64,000 nt of DNA from assembly GCA_005518205.2 (NCBI GenBank), contig RFFC02000037.1, positions 1 through 64,000 on the forward strand. The letters run 5' to 3'. Positions 34,194 through 43,953 of this stretch are shown here, one piece after another; positions within the stretch are counted from its first letter, which is position 1, and every line of letters begins with the position of its first letter. The DNA comes from Hormoscilla sp. GUM202 (lineage in GTDB: Bacteria; Cyanobacteriota; Cyanobacteriia; Cyanobacteriales; Desertifilaceae). Below the pieces are notes generated by a model, which saw nothing but the letters and a program-made list of their open reading frames with translations, was not told the origin of the DNA and ran no database searches. The translations under genes and the position numbers were made by a program.

Positions 34194-34430
34194 TTACCCA
34201 TTAGCAATAACCTCTAGCTCACTGTCCCGTAAGTGAACCTTGAATTTTTTCTCGAATTTGACTAGAATCGGCAGATTAGCACTGATCGGTTTTCCATCCC
34301 GCTCCAAAATGATATCGATCACTTCCCCTTCCTGTCCCTGGAGTTCAAAAGGTTGATTGCGATGTTGAGGGTTATGGTAAACTACCACAGATTTTGCGAC
34401 CCGAACCCGATCGCCTACTTTGATTTCCAT
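34194..34430 (-). CDS. ftrV: Ferredoxin-thioredoxin reductase, variable (alpha) chain
   Basis: 78 aa, the noncatalytic SH3-like subunit that stabilises the Fe-S catalytic chain FtrC in passing electrons from photosystem I-reduced ferredoxin to thioredoxin. Family sequence: VGDRVRVAKSVVVYHNPQHR, then NLPILVKFEKKFKVHLRDSE. Full-length. ftrC is not in this window. ATG at 34430. Confidence 0.93.
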   Translation of the reverse strand: MEIKVGDRVRVAKSVVVYHNPQHRNQPFELQGQEGEVIDIILERDGKPISANLPILVKFEKKFKVHLRDSELEVIANG

Positions 34431-34525
34431 GTGTATTCTCTCTCCTACAAAGCCCGAGCGTCTTGGCGCTAGATCGGATAATCTTCCAAATTAGCATAAA
34501 ACCAGTCGGAAAAATAGACGATCCC

Positions 34526-36415
34526 CTACTGCAATAAATTAGAAGAGGAATTATCCCTCGGTAGTGGTAGACTCTCGCGCAGCCGCTGAAACCCTTTAGG
34601 GTCCATCTGCCACCAGGACAGCAACCCCACAGCAGTCACGATCGAAAATATTGCCAGCAACCCACAGACCACCATTACCCTTTTCTTCATCCCCCTCGAT
34701 TGCGGGCCCGGGGTATCCACCGGTGATTCGGAAGCGGCGATCGCAGCTTGCTGAGGGGAAAAGTCGGGATCGCGATCGCTAGTTAAACCAGCATTGACAG
34801 TCCCCGTAGCGACAGGCGAGACGCCTGTCGCCGACTGGTGGGAGAGGTCGTCTTTCGAGACAAGGCAGCGGACCAGTACCACGGAAGTATTATCATGACC
34901 ATTCTGGCGATTAGCCAAATTAATCCAACCCTGGACAGCCTCGTCCAGAGATATATTCTCATCAAACATCATGCTGACGCAATCAGTCCAAGATTGCTCA
35001 ATACAGTCGCGATCGCTCAAACCATCAGAACAGAGCAACAGCACCCCATCTTCTGCTAAGATCAACCTCTGCACGTTGGGTTCGATCGATTCGCCGTCTC
35101 GGGTCCCCAAAGCTTGGGTTAAGGATCCACCATCCGGCTCCCGTAGCGCTTGCCAGTAGGTCGCACGTCCCTCGGACACTTCCCTGACAGAAACATCATC
35201 ATCCACGGTCAATAGCTGACAATAGTCCCGAGTAATCCAATAGGCGCGACTATCTCCCACATGGGCTAGGTAAAGTTCGTGACTATTACCTAAGTGAGAG
35301 CCATCAGCAGTCGATACCTTCTGGGGGATCTGGAGAGCCATCACTAAAGTAGTAGCCATGCGCTGTCGAGATTCTCGCCCTTGCTGGTCATTCTGGGCCG
35401 CAATCAAGTTATTCACCACCCGGATCGCAGATGATAAATTCTCCATGCAGACGTAAGGCATTACCAGTTCCGTTTGTTGCGCCAACTCCTGTAGCAGCCC
35501 TTGCACCTGTAAACATAGCGCTCGCACCGCCATCTGGCTAGCTACCTCTCCGCCATCGTGACCGCCCACCCCATCGCAGACGATCGCCAGTCCGGGAATT
35601 ATATCGTCATCAGGCACGGTGCTGTCCGGTGGGAACACCGTCTGGGGAAAGCAACTGTCCTCGTTGTGGAACCGCCTGGGACCGGTATCCGAACCTCCAG
35701 CAAACTCTAACTGCAAAGGCTGCTGGGCCGCCACGGACAGTAATAGCTGATTTAGGGCTGGGGCGATCGCCTCGGTCGTGGCATCAGCAGCATACATCTG
35801 CTGACAGATATCTTGCAATTCCTTGCTCACAGCTGAGTTGCTTTGAGTAATCCAACTCCACCAGCAACTGGCCAAATCCCCCAAAGATGGGATCTTTGGC
35901 ATCTCTTGGCCCCCTGACACCCGATCTGCAAGCAGTTCCAGCAGCCAAACCCGCCCACCTTGAACCCGGATATTCTCTGGTACCAGGAGACTTGATGCCA
36001 CCCCCTCTGCAGATAAAGGATTCCACAGCTGAGTCATTTGCCAGAGCCAATAAACCTGAAGCAAAGTCGTGGCCCCCGACCAAGCCTCTGCTATTCCAGG
36101 GTACAAACCCCTACCTGATATGACCGGTACATTCTCCAGCAACAAAATATTAGTCACTTCCCGACGGTTTTCCAGTCGAGCATAACCATACACCTCTGGC
36201 ACATGCCGTCGGTAGGGAAATAAACGTAAATAAGGTATAATTTCTGATTGCAACTCTACAGGTAGATCCGGCAAGGATTCCGGGAAGGTATCTAGCCAGA
36301 TTTGCGGAGCCTCCACCCGGTATCTGGAAGCTACCAACTTACCTACTCTCACTTGGGCCGCCGTTCCACCCACTGCCCAGAGATAGCGCCCAATCAGCCG
36401 CTCTTGACTGCTCAT
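34526..36415 (-). CDS. PP2C-type protein phosphatase with C-terminal membrane anchor
   Basis: 629 aa. Residues about 240-530 form the PP2C domain: TGPRRFHNEDS, CDGVGGHDGGEVASQ (metal-binding Asp), LAHVGDSRAYWI, LLCSDGLSDRD and GHDNTSVVLV. The N-terminal 230 residues resemble a degenerate kinase-like or regulatory region (LENRREVTNILLLENVPVIS). A membrane helix near residue 585 (VMVVCGLLAIFSIVTAVGLL) anchors it. It would dephosphorylate Ser/Thr targets and may oppose kinases such as the one at 559-3270; that link is inference. Confidence 0.9.
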   Translation of the reverse strand: MSSQERLIGRYLWAVGGTAAQVRVGKLVASRYRVEAPQIWLDTFPESLPDLPVELQSEIIPYLRLFPYRRHVPEVYGYARLENRREVTNILLLENVPVISGRGLYPGIAEAWSGATTLLQVYWLWQMTQLWNPLSAEGVASSLLVPENIRVQGGRVWLLELLADRVSGGQEMPKIPSLGDLASCWWSWITQSNSAVSKELQDICQQMYAADATTEAIAPALNQLLLSVAAQQPLQLEFAGGSDTGPRRFHNEDSCFPQTVFPPDSTVPDDDIIPGLAIVCDGVGGHDGGEVASQMAVRALCLQVQGLLQELAQQTELVMPYVCMENLSSAIRVVNNLIAAQNDQQGRESRQRMATTLVMALQIPQKVSTADGSHLGNSHELYLAHVGDSRAYWITRDYCQLLTVDDDVSVREVSEGRATYWQALREPDGGSLTQALGTRDGESIEPNVQRLILAEDGVLLLCSDGLSDRDCIEQSWTDCVSMMFDENISLDEAVQGWINLANRQNGHDNTSVVLVRCLVSKDDLSHQSATGVSPVATGTVNAGLTSDRDPDFSPQQAAIAASESPVDTPGPQSRGMKKRVMVVCGLLAIFSIVTAVGLLSWWQMDPKGFQRLRESLPLPRDNSSSNLLQ

Positions 36416-36587
36416 GAATTAAAACGATTTTTCCGACTATCTTAAAGATAGGTTAATCATTCCACGCTCCGATCGCGCAGCGTGGCGCCAGCCATTGGAA
36501 CCTTAGATTAAACTATTAATAGTACTACCCCTCAACAGTAGCTCAATTCTGATGTGGGATGATAGACAACTACACCCCTTGCGCTCT

Positions 36588-37022
36588 ATGGCTCTTACTC
36601 CTACTATATTTTGGTTACTGGCATTTATTGTCCTGTGCGTGATGGAAGTGGTCACCCCAACCGCTTTTGTAGAATTGATGATGGGACTCAGCGCTTTGAT
36701 GGTAGCTGGAGTTGCGGTGATTTTTCCCCAACTGGCCGTTGGCCTACAGATTGCCCTGTGGATGGGATTGTCACTTACTCTGGTATTTGGCTCCCGTCGC
36801 TTCCTGCCCACCCGCAAAGTTTACGCCATTGCCGACGCCACCGAGGCCGAAACCTTGACCGATATCTTGCCCGGTCAGGCGGGCCGCGTCCTCTATGAAG
36901 GCAATTCCTGGCGAGCTAAGTGTGACGATCGCATCAGTGCGATCGCCCCCGACCAGAAGGTTTACGTCCTCCGCCGGGAAGGCAATACCCTGATTGTCAT
37001 GCCCGAAAATCTCTTGCATTGA
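36588..37022 (+). CDS. NfeD-family membrane protein
   Basis: About 144 aa. Three hydrophobic helices (FWLLAFIVLCVMEVV, LMMGLSALMVAGVAVIF, LQIALWMGLSLTLVFGS) precede an OB-fold NfeD domain (ILPGQAGRVLYEGNSWRAKC). NfeD proteins pair with SPFH scaffold proteins, and one follows at 37184. I prefer the ATG at 36588, since the upstream dozen codons look non-coding. Confidence 0.9.
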   Translation: MALTPTIFWLLAFIVLCVMEVVTPTAFVELMMGLSALMVAGVAVIFPQLAVGLQIALWMGLSLTLVFGSRRFLPTRKVYAIADATEAETLTDILPGQAGRVLYEGNSWRAKCDDRISAIAPDQKVYVLRREGNTLIVMPENLLH

Positions 37023-37023
37023 A

Positions 37024-37076
37024 AATTTAGAATTGAAAATTGGGAATAGAAATTTAGAATTGAAAATTGGGAATAT
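37024..37076. repeat. 27-bp direct repeat between nfeD and the SPFH gene
   Basis: AATTTAGAATTGAAAATTGGGAAT-type unit occurs twice with a 27-bp period. Confidence 0.7.
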
Positions 37077-37183
37077 CCCGATAGTACAGCCAAAATTTTG
37101 AGTTTGGCCCAGATACATAAGGGAGATCGCCTTTTGAATAAATAGAAGCATCATTGAACTTAATCGAAAAGGAGATTCACGCT

Positions 37184-38182
37184 ATGGAAGCATTATTTGG
37201 ACTGCTTGCTGCTCTGGGAGTGGGCGGGTATATCTTAAGAGGCTCAGTTAAGATTATCAATCAAGGGGACCAAGCTTTAGTGGAAGCCTTGGGGAAATAC
37301 AACGGCAAAAAACTGGAACCGGGACTGAATTTCCTGGTTCCGGTGTACCATAACGTGGTCTATAAAGATACCATCCGGGAAAAAGTCCTAGACGTGCCGC
37401 CCCAACAATGTATCACCCGGGACAATGTCTCGATCAGCGTTGATGCGGTGGTATACTGGCGGATTATGGACTTGGAGAAAGCCTATTACAAGGTGGAAAA
37501 ACTCCGGGATGCGATGGTCAACTTGGTGCTGACTCAAATTCGGGCAGAAATGGGTAAGCTGGAACTGGATCAAACCTTTACTGCCCGATCGGAAGTGAAT
37601 GAAGTGCTGCTGCGGGAATTGGATATTGCTACGGATCCTTGGGGGGTGAAGGTGACGCGGGTGGAACTGCGGGACATCGTTCCTTCTAAAGCGGTGCAGG
37701 AGTCGATGGAATTGCAGATGTCAGCGGAACGGAAAAAACGGGCAGCAATTCTGACATCGGAAGGGGAACGAGAATCAGCAGTTAACAGTGCTAAAGGTAG
37801 GGCGGAGGCGCAAGTTCTGGATGCGGAAGCACGTCAGAAAGCGGCAATTCTAGAGGCAGAGGCGCAACAGAAGGCGACGATTCTCAAAGCGCAAGCAGAA
37901 CGCAAACAGGCAGCTTTGAAGGCGGAAGGGACAGCGGAAGCGCTGAAAATTGTGGCTCAAACTCTCCAAGCAGACCCCAAGGCGAGGGAGTCGCTGCAAT
38001 TTTTACTGGCGCAGAATTATCTGGAAATGGGCATGAAGATTGGCAGTAGCGACAGCAGCAAGGTGATGTTTATGGACCCCCGCAGCATTCCTGCTACCTT
38101 GGAAGGCATGCGATCGATCGTCTCTGAGGATAAGGCAGAAGTAGGTGAACTGAATTTTGCACCCGATCGGTTCAAGAGTTAA
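37184..38182 (+). CDS. SPFH/band-7 domain protein (paraslipin-like)
   Basis: About 332 aa. An N-terminal hydrophobic anchor ([17 protein letters not shown]) precedes the SPFH domain ([37 protein letters not shown]). A long alanine/glutamate coiled coil (about 200-265) drives ring assembly, followed by a conserved C-terminal tail. It forms membrane scaffolds with NfeD. AAAGGAG sits eight bases before the ATG at 37184, which decides the start. Pairs with the gene at 36588. Confidence 0.93.
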   Translation: MEALFGLLAALGVGGYILRGSVKIINQGDQALVEALGKYNGKKLEPGLNFLVPVYHNVVYKDTIREKVLDVPPQQCITRDNVSISVDAVVYWRIMDLEKAYYKVEKLRDAMVNLVLTQIRAEMGKLELDQTFTARSEVNEVLLRELDIATDPWGVKVTRVELRDIVPSKAVQESMELQMSAERKKRAAILTSEGERESAVNSAKGRAEAQVLDAEARQKAAILEAEAQQKATILKAQAERKQAALKAEGTAEALKIVAQTLQADPKARESLQFLLAQNYLEMGMKIGSSDSSKVMFMDPRSIPATLEGMRSIVSEDKAEVGELNFAPDRFKS

Positions 38183-38183
38183 G

Positions 38184-38576
38184 TTAATCGCCTTTGGCTA
38201 GCTGGCACTGGTTACAGAGTCCGAAAAACTCCAGGGTGTGATAGTAAACTTTGAAATTGTGAGATGCTTGTAACTCAGTTTCCAGCTGGTGGACGGGACA
38301 TGAATCTAAGGGAATGGATTCACCGCAGCGCAGACAGGTGATATGATGCTGGTCTTGCTGGATCGAGGCATAAAGGGATTCGCCGTTAGCTAAAGTCCGC
38401 ACTTGCAAGCAGCCTTCTTGTTTGAGGGCTTCCAGGGCGCGGTAAACTGTTGCTAAACCAGTGTTCTGCTTGCGCTTTCGCAGTTCGATGTAAATCTCTT
38501 GGGCAGAAAGCGATCGCTCTTTTGTTTGTAGCAGTCGCAAAATCCGCTCTTGACTCTGGGTGCGTTTGGCTTTCAT
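38184..38576 (-). CDS. zur: Fur-family regulator, Zur (FurB) type
   Basis: 130 aa. N-terminal winged helix (AQEIYIELRKRKQNTGLATV then YRALEALK), then the metal-sensing part with HHITCLRCG and a C-terminal CNQC, forming the structural zinc site. The ending YYHTLEFFGLCNQCQ and CPVHQLE resemble cyanobacterial Zur/FurB, which represses zinc-uptake genes when zinc is bound. No uptake genes are adjacent. Assignment to Zur rather than PerR/Fur is by memory of the family. Confidence 0.85.
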   Translation of the reverse strand: MKAKRTQSQERILRLLQTKERSLSAQEIYIELRKRKQNTGLATVYRALEALKQEGCLQVRTLANGESLYASIQQDQHHITCLRCGESIPLDSCPVHQLETELQASHNFKVYYHTLEFFGLCNQCQLAKGD

Positions 38577-38588
38577 CGATAAGTCAAC

Positions 38589-39368
38589 TCAATCCTCACT
38601 CGATCGTACATCAGGATCGATGCCTAACTCTCGTAACTGGGCAGCTAAACGTTCGGCCCGTTCGCGTTCCTGTTCGGCCCGTTCGCGTTCCTGTTCGGCA
38701 AGTGCCAGGGCTGCTTCTTCTGGTAGCGGGACAAGATTACCATCGCCGTCATAAAAGCGCAACCAGATTGCTGGTTCTCGCTGTATTATCCCGGACCAGG
38801 TTCCCAGCCACAACTCTAAGGTCTCAGACCACAGCCAACCCCGTGCATCTGGTCTCAAGGGCTGATATCGCCCATCATCATCCAAACGCCACCCCTGTAA
38901 GGAATTGGGGTTAAAGGGGTCGAACACGAAGTATTCTGAGGTTCTCCATTCTTGCTCGTAAAGATCCTTTTTAATTCCAGTGTCTATGTGGGCAGTCGTT
39001 GGCGACATCAGTTCTATAATCACATCAGGCAAACGACCCCCTTCTTCCCAGGCTACCCAGGCTTTTCTGGCTTTATTAGTATCTACACCGAGCACGACAA
39101 AGAAATCTGGACCTCGGAAGTCTTCGTTGCGGACCTGACGGTTGCTATAGTATACGAACATATTGCCGCCGACGAATACGTCATTGCGGTGAGCGCATGC
39201 TTCATGCACTGACCGGATCGGGCCGTTCATGGCAGTGCGGTAACGGTTACTTTCCAAGGGTTCTCCATCGTCAAATATCAGATCGCTAGTTGATAGGGGT
39301 ACTTCCTCCCAGTCCGATGCCACTGCGAGGGTCTGGGATAATCTCTCTTGTTTTGTCTCCGCTGGCAT
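38589..39368 (-). CDS. Uma2-family (DUF820) endonuclease with coiled-coil tail
   Basis: 259 aa. PD-(D/E)xK-like core: FRGPDFFVVLGVD and LPDVIIELMSPTT, then YFVFDPFNP. The C-terminus is a repetitive coiled coil (LAEQERERAEQERERAERLA) encoded by a short direct repeat, a common Uma2 feature that may vary in length. ATG at 39368. It lies 12 bp downstream of zur on the same strand, but a functional link is doubtful. No mobile element is adjacent. Confidence 0.88.
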   Translation of the reverse strand: MPAETKQERLSQTLAVASDWEEVPLSTSDLIFDDGEPLESNRYRTAMNGPIRSVHEACAHRNDVFVGGNMFVYYSNRQVRNEDFRGPDFFVVLGVDTNKARKAWVAWEEGGRLPDVIIELMSPTTAHIDTGIKKDLYEQEWRTSEYFVFDPFNPNSLQGWRLDDDGRYQPLRPDARGWLWSETLELWLGTWSGIIQREPAIWLRFYDGDGNLVPLPEEAALALAEQERERAEQERERAERLAAQLRELGIDPDVRSSED

Positions 39369-39476
39369 GGCATCATCTCCCTAGTAGGGGTTATTCCCTC
39401 TATAATGGAAATTGGTCAGACCTGTGTCTTACCATAATATGATATCATCAAACCGATAATCTGACAAGGAATTGCT

Positions 39477-39755
39477 ATGACTGTAAAATATCACGCTCGA
39501 ATTTATGTTACGCTGCGACCTTCAGTATTAGACCCGGCTGGGGTGGCGGTGTCCTCTGGGTTGAAGCAGCTGGGCTATGATGGCGTCGAACAGGTGCGCA
39601 TTGGTAAGTATATCTCACTACAGTTGACTGCTACCGATTCCGAAGATGCTAAAACTAAGTTGGATGAAATGTGCGATCGCCTCTTAGCCAACCCAGTAAT
39701 TGAAGATTACTGCTTTGAAGTAGAGGAATTATCTCAAGTAGTTCATCACGGGTAG
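39477..39755 (+). CDS. purS: Phosphoribosylformylglycinamidine synthase subunit PurS
   Basis: 92 aa. Small bridging subunit of the three-part FGAM synthase (PurS-PurQ-PurL), purine step 4. Family sequence: ARIYVTLRPSVLDPAGVAVS, LGYDGVEQVRIGKYISL and LLANPVIEDYCFEVEEL. One gene lies between it and purQ; all are co-directional and tightly spaced. Confidence 0.95.
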   Translation: MTVKYHARIYVTLRPSVLDPAGVAVSSGLKQLGYDGVEQVRIGKYISLQLTATDSEDAKTKLDEMCDRLLANPVIEDYCFEVEELSQVVHHG

Positions 39756-39763
39756 GAGAGAAA

Positions 39764-40210
39764 GTGAATATAATTTTAGCCGCATTATTTGCTTTCACCT
39801 GTCTATATTTGCCAATTTGTTTGATTGCTTTTGTAGTGGAACATTGGAAAAGAGAGGCTTATTCCGATTGGCTAAAAAAAAATCTGGGTGCGGGATTGAT
39901 AATTATTGTATTGTCATCAAATTTAGCTACAGTGCTAGTAATATTGTTCGGTGGCGGCGAATGGTGGTGGACATGGAATTGGTTTCGGATTTATAGTGCT
40001 TGTCCGCTATGGATTCAATTGCTAAATGGTGGAGCAATGATTGCTTTCATTATATATTTGAGTTCGCCGTTATTTGTAAAACCAGAAACAAGAGCAAATC
40101 AAACAAATAACGGAATGAAAGCAATTACTATCTTTACAGATGTGCCTTTTATAGGTATGTTGATTTGTTCATCTGTGTTAGCGGTTTTATATGTGGCGAT
40201 GAATAGTTGA
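39764..40210 (+). CDS. Membrane protein between purS and purQ
   Basis: 148 aa with a GTG start at 39764, after GGTAGGAGAGAAA. Four hydrophobic segments (LFAFTCLYLPICLIAFVV, GLIIIVLSSNLATVLVIL, LNGGAMIAFIIYLSSPL, FIGMLICSSVLAVLYVAM). Lower GC than its neighbours, which suggests later insertion into the pur operon. No family recognised. It ends 15 bp before purQ. Confidence 0.75.
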   Translation: MNIILAALFAFTCLYLPICLIAFVVEHWKREAYSDWLKKNLGAGLIIIVLSSNLATVLVILFGGGEWWWTWNWFRIYSACPLWIQLLNGGAMIAFIIYLSSPLFVKPETRANQTNNGMKAITIFTDVPFIGMLICSSVLAVLYVAMNS

Positions 40211-40225
40211 AAAGGGAGGAAAGGC

Positions 40226-40894
40226 GTGAAATTTGGGATAGTGGTGTTTCCAGGGTCGAATTGCGATCGCGATGTAGAATACGTTACCCGGGACTTACTC
40301 AAGCAACCAACTCGCATGGTTTGGCATCAAGAAACGGATATTTCCGATCTCGATGTGGTGGTTATCCCTGGCGGTTTTAGCTATGGTGATTATTTGCGCT
40401 GCGGCGCGATCGCCCGTTTCTCCCCGGTGATGGCCGAGGTTGTCGCCCATGCAGAGCAAGGTAAACTGGTATTGGGCATCTGTAACGGCTTCCAGATCTT
40501 AACAGAAGTGGGATTGTTGCCCGGGGCTTTGGTCAGAAATCAGGACTTGCATTTTATCTGCGATCGGGTGCCTATGCGGGTCGTAGGTAGCAATTTACCT
40601 TGGACTGAGGGATACTCGGAAGGAGAAGTTATTACCTTACCTATAGCCCACGGTGAAGGGAGATACTATGCTGATGATGAGACGATCGCATCATTAGAAA
40701 AAAACTCACAAGTGCTATTTCGCTACGAAGGGGAAAATTCTAATGGTTCTTTAAATAAGATTGCTGGTATTTGTAACCAACAAGGGAATGTTTTAGGAAT
40801 GATGCCCCATCCAGAAAGAGCATCAGACCCCATGTTAGGCGCTACGGATGGGATAAAATTGTTTAAGGGATTGCTGGGATCAGTAGCTAACTAA
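40226..40894 (+). CDS. purQ: Phosphoribosylformylglycinamidine synthase subunit PurQ
   Basis: 222 aa class-I glutamine amidotransferase supplying ammonia to PurL. Nucleophile cysteine in LVLGICNGFQILTEVGLLPG; oxyanion region VVIPGGFSYGDYLRCGAIAR; catalytic His/Glu in GMMPHPERA. GTG start at 40226 with AAAGGGAGGAAAGGC upstream. Full-length. Confidence 0.96.
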   Translation: MKFGIVVFPGSNCDRDVEYVTRDLLKQPTRMVWHQETDISDLDVVVIPGGFSYGDYLRCGAIARFSPVMAEVVAHAEQGKLVLGICNGFQILTEVGLLPGALVRNQDLHFICDRVPMRVVGSNLPWTEGYSEGEVITLPIAHGEGRYYADDETIASLEKNSQVLFRYEGENSNGSLNKIAGICNQQGNVLGMMPHPERASDPMLGATDGIKLFKGLLGSVAN

Positions 40895-40913
40895 TACAGA
40901 AATTACGCAAAAT

Positions 40914-40946
40914 GTAGGTTGGGTAGAGGCACGAAACCCAACCTAC
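40914..40946. terminator. Hairpin after purQ
   Basis: GTAGGTTGGGT pairs with ACCCAACCTAC around an 11-base loop. Related GTAGGTTGGGT sequence recurs near 45212, so it may be a dispersed repeat used as a terminator between converging genes. Confidence 0.55.
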
Positions 40947-40969
40947 GATTACGAACGGGGAACGAACAA

Positions 40970-43057
40970 TTAAGAGTGAGGTTCGCCAAAGAGGACCATT
41001 GAGCAGGCGATCCCCTGGATGACTCGGGTGGTGACATTACTAACAGCTAATCCCCCAGCGGTGCGACTGCGTATAGAACGCAAAATTACCATTTCAGAGG
41101 ATTGAGCGAACTTGAGAATTACCTGGGCCGCATCATCGTGGCGCACAATTTTAATCTGATACTTAACCTGGGGCATGGCTTCAGATAACACTGCTTCTAA
41201 CTGCGGCTTAAAGGCAAGGGCCTCCTCTTTGGGCGTGCGCCGATCGCACACGTGCAAAAATGTTATTTTCGCCTGGTTCGTATCGGCGAACAGTTGCGCA
41301 AACCGCACCGTCCGCACTGCCCGTGGCGTTAAGCTTTTCACAGGCATCAATACTTGATGGATATTTATCGGTTCGTCTAGCAGTCGCATCACGGCTACTG
41401 GACAGTGGGACGCCCAGAAGACACTATCAATCAAATTGCCAAACGCGCGAGTCCGCAAGCTAGAAGTTTCGCTACAGCCCATCACAATTAAATTGGCATT
41501 TTCTTCTCTGGCCGTGCGACAAATTCCTTGAGCTACATTATGATCGATTCTAATTCTCGGGTCCGCTTTGACCTTAAACTCTTCGCTGACTGCGACTGCC
41601 CGATCGAGCAGCTTATTACTTTGCTTGATTGCCCCGCGCAACTTGGGGTCGTCCATGTGGACGAGAGCTTTAGCAATAGATAGGGGGACGATGGCACCAG
41701 ACTCGTGACGAGCCAACAGGGCCGCCATCTCGATTAAATACCTTTCTGTCAAAGGATTGTAGACTGGTACCACGACAGTAAATTGCTGTTGGGACTGGTC
41801 GGATATATCGCTTTCAACCCAGATCGACTTGTTGCTAGGTTCAATATCGGTTTCTTTTCGACTGTCACTAACAAGCTTTGGTAGGGGCAACCTGCTGGCA
41901 AATTGTGCCGTAGTTACAGGACCCAGGATAGAAGTCACTAGCATTAAGACGATAACAGCGTTAAACACTGGCTCGCCAATTAATCCGACCCGGAAACCTG
42001 CTAAGGCCGCTGCTAAAGTAGCTGCTACCTGGGGCAAGGATAAGGACCACATGGTCAGGGCCTCGTTCCAGTTGTAGCGAAATAGCAGTTTTGCTACCAG
42101 GGCCGCTAGCAATTTACTTGCCAGTAACCCGCCGACGATCGCCAGGGTGAGGGGCAGACCGGAAGTGATGCTTTCCATAAATGCCGGGATATCCAGCAGC
42201 AAACCCATACCTACGAAGAAGAAGGGGATAAACAGGGTACTGCCTACGAATTCTACTTTTTCTTCTACGGGACCATGACCGACCACGTCATTGACTGCTA
42301 GACCAGCTAGGAATGCGCCGACAATCTTATCTACATTAACGATCTGTGCTCCCACTGAGGCCAGAAACACCGACAACAGCACGAACAAAAACTGGTTGCT
42401 TTCTTCATCCCCAGTGCGGCGGAAATATTCTTTCCCCGCCCAGTCAAGGCCAAACAAGACGATGGCTGAGTAGATAGCCAGGGCCCCTAACTGGAACGCC
42501 AGACTGGCGGGTGAAAACTCTCCTGCATGAATGGAAACGCAAATCGCTAGGACTAGCAGGGCGGCGATATCTGTGAAAATGGTGGCCCCGATGGTGACGG
42601 TGACGGCTTCGTTGGTGGCCACGCCCAACCTGGTGACGATCGGGTAACCTAAGAGGGTATGGGAAGCGATCAGGGATCCAATCAGGATGGAAGAGTTCAA
42701 ACCGAAGCCGAACATCTGCCCCACTAGGGTGCCACAAATCAGGGGGAGTAGGAATGTGGCAATACCGAAGGTGAGGGAGCGATTTTTCTTTTTGCGGAAC
42801 TCCTCCAGGTCTATTTCCATGCCTGCGACGAACATCAGATAAATCTTGCCTGCGTCCGATAGCAGCTTCATCATCTCTGATTTGGGTTCGAGAAACCCCA
42901 GGCCATCGGGACCGAGGACCACCCCTGCTACTAGCAGTCCCACTAATCCGGGCAGTCGCAGCTTCTCGAAGATCGGAGGTATGGTCAAGGTGACCAACAG
43001 CAGGATGGTAAAGGCAACGATCGGGGTATCTGGGAGTAATGCTAATATCTGTTCCAT
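40970..43057 (-). CDS. CPA2 (Kef/NhaS-type) cation:proton antiporter with C-terminal Usp domains
   Basis: 695 aa. About 12-13 membrane helices over residues 1-395 in the Na+/H+ exchanger fold (PPIFEKLRLPGLVGLLVAGV; TIFTDIAALLVLAICV with the ion-binding TD; VDKIVGAFLAGLAVND). The C-terminal part holds two universal-stress-protein-like domains (about 425-555 and 560-690; IVMGCSE), probably nucleotide-sensing. It exchanges Na+ or K+ for protons across the plasma or thylakoid membrane. Ion choice unknown. Confidence 0.9.
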   Translation of the reverse strand: MEQILALLPDTPIVAFTILLLVTLTIPPIFEKLRLPGLVGLLVAGVVLGPDGLGFLEPKSEMMKLLSDAGKIYLMFVAGMEIDLEEFRKKKNRSLTFGIATFLLPLICGTLVGQMFGFGLNSSILIGSLIASHTLLGYPIVTRLGVATNEAVTVTIGATIFTDIAALLVLAICVSIHAGEFSPASLAFQLGALAIYSAIVLFGLDWAGKEYFRRTGDEESNQFLFVLLSVFLASVGAQIVNVDKIVGAFLAGLAVNDVVGHGPVEEKVEFVGSTLFIPFFFVGMGLLLDIPAFMESITSGLPLTLAIVGGLLASKLLAALVAKLLFRYNWNEALTMWSLSLPQVAATLAAALAGFRVGLIGEPVFNAVIVLMLVTSILGPVTTAQFASRLPLPKLVSDSRKETDIEPSNKSIWVESDISDQSQQQFTVVVPVYNPLTERYLIEMAALLARHESGAIVPLSIAKALVHMDDPKLRGAIKQSNKLLDRAVAVSEEFKVKADPRIRIDHNVAQGICRTAREENANLIVMGCSETSSLRTRAFGNLIDSVFWASHCPVAVMRLLDEPINIHQVLMPVKSLTPRAVRTVRFAQLFADTNQAKITFLHVCDRRTPKEEALAFKPQLEAVLSEAMPQVKYQIKIVRHDDAAQVILKFAQSSEMVILRSIRSRTAGGLAVSNVTTRVIQGIACSMVLFGEPHS

Positions 43058-43259
43058 CAGCTCGGGCTATTTTGGCTACTGTTAAGCTTCAGCTTAACGT
43101 CTTTAACTGACGCTTGCTGTGCTGAGGATCTCAAATTATCAAACAATTCTTAAATTGAACCTATAAGTAATTCTGGTCGGGGGATCCTGAAATCCCTACC
43201 TGGTGCTTTCTCTTATATAACTCGTTATCCCGCTTAATGGCGATCGCTCGGGGCATTTT

Positions 43260-43688
43260 TCAGTTAAAATCTGGGCTCGATCGACTGCTTGAATTTTCAG
43301 TCTCCCTTAACCAATTTTCCAATTGCAGATTGGGAATATTGATAAAGTGGCGAGTGTTGTTAGTTACCAATATGTCACCACGCGATCGGGCTACAGCAGC
43401 AATCAGCGCGTCTAAGTCTCCAGTTGGTCTACCGATTCGTTTTAACTCATCTTGAATTTTGCCAAATTCTTCTGCTGCATTTTCGTCAAAGGCAACAATT
43501 TCTAGTGAGCTAATAAATACATTCAGAGTGGTCATGTTTCGCTCAAACCGGCTAGAACAGTAGACCCCTTTATAAAGTTCCGCCAGAACAATTGTCGAAA
43601 TATAGCAGTGGCTTGATTTGAAGTCAAATTCAGCCACTGCTATTTCGTTCATGACCGCAATGCAAATGTTGGTGTCTAGCAAATACAC
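43260..43688 (-). CDS. vapC: VapC-type PIN-domain toxin
   Basis: 142 aa PIN nuclease. Acidic active-site residues: D5 (YLLDTNICI), E38 (VLAELYKGV), D93 (TGDLDALIAA) and D105-region (GDILVTNNTRHF). Cuts RNA when free of its antitoxin. It starts 16 bp after the antitoxin gene at 43705-43953. A degraded PIN fragment upstream shows the module was duplicated. Confidence 0.88.
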   Translation of the reverse strand: MYLLDTNICIAVMNEIAVAEFDFKSSHCYISTIVLAELYKGVYCSSRFERNMTTLNVFISSLEIVAFDENAAEEFGKIQDELKRIGRPTGDLDALIAAVARSRGDILVTNNTRHFINIPNLQLENWLRETENSSSRSSPDFN

Positions 43689-43704
43689 GTTATTCTCGCC
43701 TCAA

Positions 43705-43953
43705 CTAAGAAAATTGTCCATACAGTCTTTCCCACTCGGCATTTTTTTCTCTTTCTAGTTTTTCCAGAGTGGCGATTAAATCCTCTTTCTCTTCCCAAGG
43801 AATTGCCAAAAATTCTTTCATCTTTTTCAGCCTTTCCTCTGGGGTCATCAGCTCACGCTCCTGAATCTCAAGGAATATTTTTTGACCATCAGGAATGTTA
43901 ATTTCTTCTTTCAGTTCGATGGTTTTACCTCGCTTGATGCCTTGAATTTGCAT
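43705..43953 (-). CDS. VapB-like antitoxin
   Basis: 82 aa. N-terminal strand region (MQIQGIKRGKTIELKEEINI, PDGQKIFLEIQE) and helical toxin-binding tail (LATLEKLEREKNAEWERL-like). ATG at 43953 preceded by GGGAGGAAAAAC decides the start; the longer upstream frame contains PIN debris. Co-transcribed with vapC. Confidence 0.8.
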   Translation of the reverse strand: MQIQGIKRGKTIELKEEINIPDGQKIFLEIQERELMTPEERLKKMKEFLAIPWEEKEDLIATLEKLEREKNAEWERLYGQFS

